From contig VXML01000053.1 of assembly GCA_009841115.1 (NCBI GenBank), forward strand, positions 1 through 55,754: a stretch of 55,754 nucleotides of DNA, read 5' to 3'. This document shows, piece by piece, positions 16,739 to 23,494 of the stretch. The position numbers and the translations under genes are program-made. The notes beneath the pieces were generated by a model. That model ran no database searches and was not told the origin of the DNA. It was given only the letters and a program-made list of their open reading frames with translations. The first letter of the stretch is position 1; each line of letters opens with the position of its first letter. Origin of the DNA: Gemmatimonadota bacterium. Its GTDB lineage: Bacteria; Latescibacterota; UBA2968; UBA8231.

Positions 16739-18028
16739 TCAGCCGAGGACTTGCTGCAACGCCTCGACGGCGCGGTCGATGTCGGTCTCGTCGTTGAAGA
16801 TGTGCGTGGAGATGCGGATGGCGTTGTAGTTTTCCTTCGGTACGTCGGTGTCCTCCACGTAGGCGTACGTGCCCTGTGCTGGTTTGAGGAAGATGTCGCG
16901 TTTTTGCAGCGCGGCGACGACTTCGCTGTGGCTGCCGCTGGTGAGCGAGAAGCTGACGATGCCTGAGGAGAGTTCGCGCTGGGGTGGGGTGATCGGTGTG
17001 AGTTGGGGAATTTCTGCTAGACGCTGGCGTGCGTAGGCGCTGAGCTGGCGGCAGCGCGCTTCGATGCGTGAGCGGCCGATGGTGTTATGAAATTCCATCG
17101 TTACCCCGTGTGCAACGATTTGTGGGACGTTGCGGGTGCCGGACGAGGCGGAATAGGCGTTGTAACCGGAATACGTGAATACGGGCCGGACGCGATCTTG
17201 CACTTCCTTGCGGATGTAGAGAAGGCCCGTGCCCTTGGGTGCGAGCATCCACTTGTGGCTGCTGGAGGCATAGGTATCTACGCCAAGTGCTTTGACGTCG
17301 ACGTCGATCATGCCTGGGGCTTGTGCGCCGTCGCAGACCAGCAGGATGTCGCGGGGTTGGGTGAGGGCGGCGATGGCTGTTAGTGGTAATTGCAGCCCGG
17401 TGATGGTGTCGATGTGACAGAAGCTGCACACGCGGGTGCGAGGCGTCAGGTGATCCTCGACTAGTTGCAGAATCTCGGCGGCATTGCGCACGGGATTGGG
17501 CATTTTGATGTAGCGGACTACGACGCCGCGAGTGCGCGCCAAGTGTTGCCAGCAGACCATGCCGCCGCCGTGCTCGTGATTGGTCGTCAGCACTTCGTCG
17601 CCCAGCTGGAGGTCGAGGCCGCTGGCTACGTGGTTCATGCCTTCGGTCGTGTTGCGCGTCAGCGCGATTTCGTCCAGTTCGGCACCGATGAACTCCGCAC
17701 CCTTGGCTCGCACTGTTTCCATCTCGTTGCCGAGGCCGCCCCAGGTATTAGCTAACGGATTGCCCTCCAGTTCGGCGAGGTACGCGGTCAGGGCGTCGGT
17801 CACCGCGCGGGGCGTTGCGCCGATGCTGCCGCAGTTGAGATGTACTAGGCCGGGGTGTAGGCGAAACTCTCGGCGCACTCGCTGCCACAGGGCGCGATCG
17901 TTGCTGGCGGAGGCTACGTCTTGGCCGAGGGTGCCGAGCCGCTCGGCAAGCCCTTCGGCTACGGCGGGAAGGAGTGGGGCTGCGGCTGCGGCTGCGGCGA
18001 TTCCTTTGAAGAATGCTCTTCGTTCCAT
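16739..18028 (-). CDS. Tat-exported class V aminotransferase (isopenicillin N epimerase-like)
   Basis: I start at ATG 18028 with AGGACA upstream (429 residues). MERRAFFKG plus a polyalanine stretch is a Tat signal. The PLP fold shows NCGSIGATPR, NTTEGMN for phosphate binding, CDGAQAPG with the Asp pairing to the pyridine nitrogen, and SSSHKWML with the Schiff-base Lys. This is the isopenicillin N epimerase/cysteine desulfurase-like branch. PLP enzymes carried by Tat are consistent with cofactor loading before export. The reaction is unknown. It converges on the asparaginase gene with 12 bp between them, and both are Tat substrates. Confidence 0.87.
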   Translation of the reverse strand: MERRAFFKGIAAAAAAAPLLPAVAEGLAERLGTLGQDVASASNDRALWQRVRREFRLHPGLVHLNCGSIGATPRAVTDALTAYLAELEGNPLANTWGGLGNEMETVRAKGAEFIGAELDEIALTRNTTEGMNHVASGLDLQLGDEVLTTNHEHGGGMVCWQHLARTRGVVVRYIKMPNPVRNAAEILQLVEDHLTPRTRVCSFCHIDTITGLQLPLTAIAALTQPRDILLVCDGAQAPGMIDVDVKALGVDTYASSSHKWMLAPKGTGLLYIRKEVQDRVRPVFTYSGYNAYSASSGTRNVPQIVAHGVTMEFHNTIGRSRIEARCRQLSAYARQRLAEIPQLTPITPPQRELSSGIVSFSLTSGSHSEVVAALQKRDIFLKPAQGTYAYVEDTDVPKENYNAIRISTHIFNDETDIDRAVEALQQVLG

Positions 18029-18064
18029 GGAATGTCCTGTGAGTAGAGATGGTTTGTTGTGAGG

Positions 18065-18092
18065 TAGGGGGCGGTTTGCAAACCGCCCCCTA
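18065..18092. repeat. REP-like perfect palindrome (28 bp)
   Basis: TAGGGGGCGGTTTG pairs with CAAACCGCCCCCTA without a spacer. It lies between the divergent aminotransferase and TPR genes. The GTAGGGG(G)CG outer arm resembles the palindrome at 33349-33376, suggesting one dispersed family. As RNA it would form a very stable hairpin in the leader of the TPR gene. Confidence 0.75.
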
Positions 18093-18111
18093 CACGGTCT
18101 ATACTTTTTGT

Positions 18112-19299
18112 ATGTCTTGGTACAAATCCTCTCTGCTCTTGCTGGCGATTGTCGGCTGTGCGGAAGCAACCGAATCAGCGCACGAAGTACAGGGTGATCG
18201 CTCGATGAGCGCTGGCCGCTACGGAGAAGCTGCTGGCCACTACCAGCGTGCCGTTGATCAGAACGAAAAATCGGCGGTGCTCTACCGCAAGTTGGCCGAG
18301 GCGCACGCGAAAAACGAGGCTTTGCCCGCGGCCGTCCGCGCGTACGGGCAAGCCATTGCTCTAGCACCAAACCACGCCAAGACGCGGACCGAATTGGCGA
18401 TCCTGTTTACGCGCCTCGACCGCTACGACGATGCCTTGGCCCTGCTCGAACAGACAGTGCAGGAGCAGCCCGACCGCGCCCAAGCGCATCTGGTGCTGGG
18501 GTTGCTGCACGCCCGCGAGGGGCGCTACCCAGCCGCGATTGCCGCCTATCAGCACGCCGTTGCCGTCGTACCTAACTACGGAGAAGCGTGGTTCAACCTC
18601 GGCGAAGCCTATCTCAAGCAAAACGACTATGCAGCCGCTGAGCAAGCCTTTAGCAGCGCCGTAGCTGCGGACACGACCTCGGCCCAATTCCGCAATGGCT
18701 TGGGGCGCAGCTATTATCTCCGGCGCGACTACGTGGCGGCTGTGGCCGAATTTAGCCGCGCCGTGCGGCTGGATTCGCTGTTTGCCCAGGCCCGCTTCAA
18801 CCTCGGCAATGCCTTGCTGCGCTCCGGTCAGAAGGAAGAGGGGCGACGCCAGCTTGCGCTGTACAAGCGGCTCGACGAAGAGGAAGAGCGGATTGCCATG
18901 CTGAAAAACACCTTGGCGACGCACCCAGACGACGCAGGCGCGTACCACGACTTGGCCGTTGTGTACGGGCAGCGCGGCCAATATCGAGAAGCGCGCCTCC
19001 GCTACCTCCAGGCACTCGACCGCGATCCTGCTTTTGCGCCCGCGCACCACAACCTCGGCAACATCCACTTCCGTCGGGGGGAAATGGATGTTGCCGAGCA
19101 GCGGTTTCACCAAGCATTGCAGGCCGATTCCACGTACGCCCTCGCGCATTTGGGATTGGGCAATGTCCAGATGTTGCGCAAGCAGTACGAGCGCGCTATT
19201 GACTCCTTCCGCCGCGGCTTGCGCCACCAGCCTGACCATCCCAAGCTCCGCCGCAACCTTGAGGCCGCCGAGCAAATTGCCGCGCAGGTGGGTCGATGA
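18112..19299 (+). CDS. TPR-repeat lipoprotein
   Basis: I start at ATG 18112 because it begins MSWYKSSLLLLAIVGCAE, a lipoprotein signal with IVGC as lipobox (395 residues). An upstream in-frame start would place the REP palindrome inside the coding region. The mature protein is about nine or ten tetratricopeptide repeats with the W/Y-x-x-L-G and A-x-x-x-F/Y-x-x-A-L pattern (EAWFNLGEAYLKQNDYAAAEQAF). It is likely a scaffold on the outer side of a membrane. The stop overlaps the start of the next gene by 4 bp (ATGA), so translation is coupled and the two proteins probably act together. Confidence 0.9.
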   Translation: MSWYKSSLLLLAIVGCAEATESAHEVQGDRSMSAGRYGEAAGHYQRAVDQNEKSAVLYRKLAEAHAKNEALPAAVRAYGQAIALAPNHAKTRTELAILFTRLDRYDDALALLEQTVQEQPDRAQAHLVLGLLHAREGRYPAAIAAYQHAVAVVPNYGEAWFNLGEAYLKQNDYAAAEQAFSSAVAADTTSAQFRNGLGRSYYLRRDYVAAVAEFSRAVRLDSLFAQARFNLGNALLRSGQKEEGRRQLALYKRLDEEEERIAMLKNTLATHPDDAGAYHDLAVVYGQRGQYREARLRYLQALDRDPAFAPAHHNLGNIHFRRGEMDVAEQRFHQALQADSTYALAHLGLGNVQMLRKQYERAIDSFRRGLRHQPDHPKLRRNLEAAEQIAAQVGR

Positions 19300-20933
19300 T
19301 GCTGCGGATCTTGTTGTGGACTAGCGTTGTATTCGCTGCGTTCGCGACCGCCGAGCCGGTTCCGCAATTTGTGGAGATCACTGAGGAAGCGGGCCTAGAT
19401 TTCAGCTATGTCAATGGGGCCAGCGGCCACAAGTACATGGTGGAAGCCGTCGGCTCGGGCGCGGCCTTTTTCGACGACGACGGCGATGGGTGGCTCGACC
19501 TGTACATTGTCAATGGCGCACCCATGCCCGGTTATCGCGGCCCGACCAGCCCCAACGCGCACTATCGCAACCAACGAGACGGAACCTTTGCCGACGTCAC
19601 GGCGACGGCTGGCACTGGCGATGCTGGCTTTGGCATGGGCGCGGCCGTCGGCGACTATGACAACGACGGCGATGCGGATTTGTACGTGACCAACTACGGG
19701 CCGAATGTGTTGTACCGGAACGAAGGTGCTGGCGTTTTTGCCGACGTTACAGAGGCGGCTGCGGTTGGGGATTTAGGGTGGGGTACGCACGCGGCTTTTG
19801 TCGATTACGACCGCGATGGCGACTTGGATTTGTACGCGGCCAATTACATGGAGTTTGACCCGGACCAAAACGAGGAGTGCTTTGCCGGCAGGGTGCGCAT
19901 TTACTGCGGCCCCAATACGTACCCTGGGCAGGCTGGCGTGCTCTACCGCAACGACGGGGGCAGCCGCTTTGCCGATGTGACCGCAGAAGTCGGTCTCGCC
20001 GACGATTCGGGCCGCCAGCTCGCCGCGGTATTCGGCGATTTTGACAACGACGGGGACGCCGATCTGTTCGTTGCCAACGACAAGCGGCCCAACTTTCTCT
20101 TCCTCAACAACGGGGATGGAACGTTTAGCGAAAATGGCGCTGAGGTCGGGGTGGCGTACAACGAGGAAGGATTGGCCGAGTCGGCTATGGGAGCCGATTG
20201 GGGCGACTACGACAACGACGGGTTCCTCGACATTATTGTGGCGACCTTCCAGTGGCTGCCCAACACGCTCTACCACAACGACGGCGATGGGTTCTTCACA
20301 GATGTCACGTTTGCGGCCAACTTAGGCGTGCCGAGTGTGCCGTATCTCGGCATGACGTCTGCCTTCCTCGACTACGACAACGACGGGTTCCTCGACGTGT
20401 TCGTCAGCAATGGGCACCTCGATGAGAACGTGGAAGAATACGACCCGGCCACCACGTATCCGCAGCGCAACCAACTCTTCCGCAACCGGGGCGACGGTTC
20501 GTTCGCCGAGGTGACTGAGCAAAGCGGGCCGGGGATGTTGGTCGAGCGCGTCAGCCACGGCGCGGTGTTCGGCGACTGCGACAACGATGGGGACGTGGAT
20601 ATATTCGTCTCGGACTCGGCTGCTCCGCACTGCACCCTGTTGCGCAACGATGGCGGCAATGCGAATCACTATCTGACGGTTGAGGCCGTTGGAACTGCGA
20701 GCAATCGGGATGGCTTGGGCGCGCGCGTCCGCGCCGTAGCCGGCGATTTGGTGCAGACGCGGGAGATTCGTCGCAGTTACGGGTATATGGGTTCTAACGA
20801 CGTTCGTTTGATAATCGGTTTGGGCGACCATGCGCAGGTAGATACGCTGCAAGTTTATTGGCCTAGCGGTGTGGTGCAGACGCTATTGGGTGTGGAGGCC
20901 GATCAGAGCATTGTGATTCGGGAGGATCGTTGA
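19296..20933 (+). CDS. CRTAC1-like FG-GAP/VCBS propeller protein with ASPIC/UnbV domain
   Basis: 545 residues; ATG overlaps the TPR stop by 4 bp. A signal peptide covers about 1-22. Seven calcium-loop repeats of D-x-D-x-D-G type are visible (DDDGDGWLD, DYDNDGDADLY, DYDRDGDLDLY, DFDNDGDADLF, two DYDNDGFLD, DCDNDGDVDIF), matching a seven-bladed propeller. The end (NHYLTVEAVGTASNRDGLGARV, LQVYWPSGVVQTL) is the ASPIC/UnbV domain found in cartilage acidic protein 1-like proteins. The partner TPR lipoprotein suggests a surface binding complex. Ligand unknown. Confidence 0.92.
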   Translation: MMLRILLWTSVVFAAFATAEPVPQFVEITEEAGLDFSYVNGASGHKYMVEAVGSGAAFFDDDGDGWLDLYIVNGAPMPGYRGPTSPNAHYRNQRDGTFADVTATAGTGDAGFGMGAAVGDYDNDGDADLYVTNYGPNVLYRNEGAGVFADVTEAAAVGDLGWGTHAAFVDYDRDGDLDLYAANYMEFDPDQNEECFAGRVRIYCGPNTYPGQAGVLYRNDGGSRFADVTAEVGLADDSGRQLAAVFGDFDNDGDADLFVANDKRPNFLFLNNGDGTFSENGAEVGVAYNEEGLAESAMGADWGDYDNDGFLDIIVATFQWLPNTLYHNDGDGFFTDVTFAANLGVPSVPYLGMTSAFLDYDNDGFLDVFVSNGHLDENVEEYDPATTYPQRNQLFRNRGDGSFAEVTEQSGPGMLVERVSHGAVFGDCDNDGDVDIFVSDSAAPHCTLLRNDGGNANHYLTVEAVGTASNRDGLGARVRAVAGDLVQTREIRRSYGYMGSNDVRLIIGLGDHAQVDTLQVYWPSGVVQTLLGVEADQSIVIREDR

Positions 20934-20948
20934 GGAGGTTGGGGCGTT

Positions 20949-20977
20949 TTGACGCTAGAACGCTATTAAGCGATAAT
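20949..20977 (+). promoter_or_regulatory. Sigma-70-type promoter of the Cas2/SinR-like cassette
   Basis: TTGACG (20949-20954), 17-bp spacer, GATAAT (20972-20977); each hexamer differs from consensus at one base. It points to the gene at 21055, leaving a leader of about 70 nt ending in an AAGGA ribosome site. Confidence 0.55.
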
Positions 20978-21054
20978 TTGGATTGTGGTTGGTCAGCGGT
21001 TCAGCTACCCGCTTGACGATGATGTGCGCTATGCAGTAAAAAAGGAAAAAGTCC

Positions 21055-21351
21055 ATGCACTTTATAGTATCGTGGGATATTAATGCCGAAGGCGAGGAGT
21101 GGGATGCACTCAACGCTCAGCTAAAAGAGTGCATAGAAGACTATTCTTGGGCGCGCCCACTTAGTACTTTTTACGTCGTTAGGGTATCCGCTCCGCAAGA
21201 ATGGCAAGAAATTAAGAAAAACCTGATAGAAGTAGCCGAGGGGTCTCCAATTAGGATACATCTCGTCATTGGCCCTTTAATGTCTGGAGGTCGATACGAT
21301 GGCTATCTTCCCAAAGATTTTTGGCCAGAATTAGAAAAGAGAATAGCCTAA
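21055..21351 (+). CDS. Small Cas2/SinR-like ferredoxin-fold protein
   Basis: 98 residues from ATG 21055 with AAGGAAAA upstream. The first strand reads FIVSWDI with an Asp at its end, as in Cas2 and VapD-like folds; then a helix, STFYVVRVSAPQEWQEI (strand plus helix), and IRIHLVIG followed by GYLPKDFWPELEKRI. This pattern recalls small SinR/Cas2-like hypothetical proteins that stand alone without cas1 or a repeat array, and none is present here. Cas2 proteins are nucleases or structural adaptors; activity here is unknown. The stop overlaps the next ATG by one base (TAATG), so they form an operon. AT-richer than neighbours. Confidence 0.6.
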   Translation: MHFIVSWDINAEGEEWDALNAQLKECIEDYSWARPLSTFYVVRVSAPQEWQEIKKNLIEVAEGSPIRIHLVIGPLMSGGRYDGYLPKDFWPELEKRIA

Positions 21352-22019
21352 TGAGAGACGCGAGCGAAAATACGGAAACTACAAAGCATGTTGAGGTTGA
21401 TTTCGGCTCGTCTGATCCGAATAGCCTAGATATACATGCGGGAACTATCGACGCAATGGTTCTCGTTGCCGAAGCTACCGTAATGGTTCCCGTACCGCCA
21501 GCCAATCTATCCGTGGGAGATGTCTCACTGCTACCGCCGGTACCGCAACATGCGGCGGTAGCAGATGAAGCTGGTGTTATAAGGGAGAAAGCCTTGGACT
21601 TATCCAAGCATATCGAACGTTCGTGGGTACTTTTTGGCTCTAAAAAGGATGCGCTGGATAGGCTCTATGAGCTAGCGGCAGAATGTGCCGAGGCGGATTG
21701 GGATGGCTACGGAGCAGAAGCCGTTAGCCAAAGTGCCGTTGAGCGCAGCGCGTACTTCATTCGTCGGCTGCCGGAGGATTTGCCGTTGCCGGAAATCTCC
21801 GTGGAGCCAGACGGCGAGATCGCTCTCGACTGGTCCCCGACCTCGACGCAGACATTTTCTGTAAGTGTAGGTGTTACGGATAGAATGGCTTGTGCATGGG
21901 TTAATGGGACAGAGCACGGGCACGTAGTGGCGTACAGCAATAATGGTGAGATTCCTTCGCGTATCCTTCAAGAGATTCAGCATATCACTAGTAATGATTC
22001 TACCTTCAGGACTGCCTGA
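21351..22019 (+). CDS. Uncharacterised WDGYG-motif protein, cassette partner
   Basis: 222 residues from ATG 21351, which shares a base with the preceding stop. I do not recognise a named family. Visible features: an N-terminal low-complexity region (about 1-75), a helical part with ALDRLYELAAECAEADWDGYGAEAVSQSA, then LPLPEISVEPDGEIALDWSP and FSVSVGV, which look like antiparallel strands. From memory, small proteins with a W-D-G-Y-G-A turn followed by P-x-P-E-I/V-x-x-E-P-D-G are frequent in mobile or accessory gene cassettes next to Cas2/SinR-like genes. A remnant of a third gene starts inside its 3' end at 21994. Function unknown; defence or regulation is speculation. Confidence 0.6.
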   Translation: MRDASENTETTKHVEVDFGSSDPNSLDIHAGTIDAMVLVAEATVMVPVPPANLSVGDVSLLPPVPQHAAVADEAGVIREKALDLSKHIERSWVLFGSKKDALDRLYELAAECAEADWDGYGAEAVSQSAVERSAYFIRRLPEDLPLPEISVEPDGEIALDWSPTSTQTFSVSVGVTDRMACAWVNGTEHGHVVAYSNNGEIPSRILQEIQHITSNDSTFRTA

Positions 22020-22137
22020 AGAAGTTGCCAACGGCGAACCACTCGCTCGTTTTCTCAAGAGATAGCCATATTGCTCGCGCAAAAGGCTGAACTCGTCCTA
22101 TTTCCGGCGACCTAAAAAAGATCCTGTCACATCGTGA
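21994..22137 (+). pseudogene. Truncated remnant of a third cassette gene
   Basis: ATG at 21994 overlaps the end of the WDGYG gene by 26 bp and reads MILPSGLPEEVANGEPL then ARFLKR before TAG at 22063. Reading on in the same frame gives PYCSRKRLNSSYFRRPKKD and PVTS until TGA at 22135. LP-E-x-V-x-x-x-E-x-LARFL, followed by S-x-F-x-x-P-K-x-x-x-TS, is the N-terminal layout I associate with proteins encoded third in such cassettes (LARFL, then AFxPxPK, then TSVFR). The body beyond TS is missing and the start of the next gene, GTG 22134, occupies the junction. Either a decayed gene or chance; a homology search would decide. Confidence 0.42.
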
Positions 22138-23492
22138 AACACTCGTTAGTTAGCACTTTCGCGCTCCTCGTCTTGGGCAGCGCGGCTTGGTGTGCAGAAG
22201 AGATGGTCCTGCGCATCGGCGACAAGAGCATATCAGTCGAAGAGTTCGAGAAAACAGCGCAAAAGCTGCGGGAGACCGGCTATAGCCACGTCGAGGAGTT
22301 GGATCAGCAGGGCAAGCAGGAACTGCTCGACGGCGTCATCGCGCGGGAATTGCTCATTGCCGAGGCCCTGCGGCGCGGGTACGACCGCGATTCGGCTATT
22401 GCCCAGGCCGTGGCTAAGAGCGAGCGCAGGGCGCTGATGAACAAGCTCTACGAAGAGGAAGCTGTGCAGGCGTCGTATGCGTTTTCGGACGCGGACCTGC
22501 GGGCGTTTTTTGCCCAACAGCAGTACGACGTGGAAGTACTCAGCCAACACATCGTCTGCGCGACTAAGGAAGAAGCCCGTCTCGTCCTTGAACTGCTTGA
22601 GGAAGGGACGCCTTTTGAGTCGCTGATCAGACCCTATTCTCTGCCGAACATCCAGCAGCGCTTTGGTCCCGGCGGTTGGGTTGGCTGGTTCAAGATCGGC
22701 GAGGTGTACGAGGGGCTGAAGGTGCCGCTCAGCACCATGCCTATCGGCAGCGTGTATCCCGATCCCGTGCAGACTTTGAGTGGCTACCACGTCTTTAGGC
22801 TTGGGGAACGACGCCCCGTCGATTTTGCCGCGGTCCGCGAGTGGGTGGAGAAACAGGCCCTCGTGCAGAGCCGGGCCGACGATATGGAGCGCTACGTCGG
22901 CACCCTACGCGAGCGGTATCAGTTGGTGCTGGACGCGGAGGTTTTTGCCGCGTTGCTCGCCCTTCCGCCGCAATCGACTCAGTGGGACAGAGGAGACTCG
23001 CCGTTGCTTACTTGGCGCGGCGGTCAGTTCATAGCGCAGGAGTACCTCACCTTAGTTGAGCAGGGCCGCGCGCCGCATCCGGCTGAACTCGATAGTGCGC
23101 GCCTGTACAAAGCCGTAGATAATCTCGCTGGCAAGCAGATCATGGTGGCGGAAGCTCGCAAACTGGGGATCGCCGACGATGCGGATATCCGCGCCAACGT
23201 CGAAAGGGAACGAGACGCCCTGTTGATCAAGCGGCTCTACCAAGCCGAGGCCGAGCGGGTCGGGGAAATCGCCGACGAAGCGGTGCGGGCCTTTTACGAC
23301 CAGCACATTGACCAGTTTACTCGCACTGATGGCCGGGTAGTGGATTTTGCTTTTGTGCGCGAGAGCGTTCGTGCGGCCCTGCGAGTGCAGGCCGAAACTG
23401 AGGCTATGGATGCGTTATTGGCCGAGTTGCGCGAGGCGTATGCAGGTCAGGTACAGGTGTTTCCAGTGGCGTTGGAGAAAGCGTTTCAATAG
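22134..23492 (+). CDS. Periplasmic SurA/PpiC-like peptidyl-prolyl isomerase
   Basis: 452 residues from GTG 22134, giving a signal peptide MKHSLVSTFALLVLG... cleaved near WCA-EE. The SurA-type N-terminal helical domain (ISVEEFEKTAQKLRE, LLDGVIARELLIAEA) is followed by a parvulin domain at about 130-225 with HIVCATKEEA, then FGPGGWVGWFKIGEV and QTLSGYHVFRLGERR. A second helical chaperone region follows with KQIMVAEARKLGIADDADI. It likely helps fold secreted or outer-membrane proteins, and it converges on the large outer-membrane-protein operon to its right. No clear ribosome site precedes the GTG. Confidence 0.88.
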   Translation: MKHSLVSTFALLVLGSAAWCAEEMVLRIGDKSISVEEFEKTAQKLRETGYSHVEELDQQGKQELLDGVIARELLIAEALRRGYDRDSAIAQAVAKSERRALMNKLYEEEAVQASYAFSDADLRAFFAQQQYDVEVLSQHIVCATKEEARLVLELLEEGTPFESLIRPYSLPNIQQRFGPGGWVGWFKIGEVYEGLKVPLSTMPIGSVYPDPVQTLSGYHVFRLGERRPVDFAAVREWVEKQALVQSRADDMERYVGTLRERYQLVLDAEVFAALLALPPQSTQWDRGDSPLLTWRGGQFIAQEYLTLVEQGRAPHPAELDSARLYKAVDNLAGKQIMVAEARKLGIADDADIRANVERERDALLIKRLYQAEAERVGEIADEAVRAFYDQHIDQFTRTDGRVVDFAFVRESVRAALRVQAETEAMDALLAELREAYAGQVQVFPVALEKAFQ

Positions 23493-23494
23493 AT

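Noticed and set aside
18361..19275. Long antisense frame of 304 codons
   Set aside because: It lies opposite the TPR gene; the frame is a by-product of codon bias in a GC-rich gene and has no motif.
21055..21351. True CRISPR-associated Cas2 with an adaptation module
   Set aside because: No cas1 or repeat-spacer array is visible in the window; the resemblance is of fold only.
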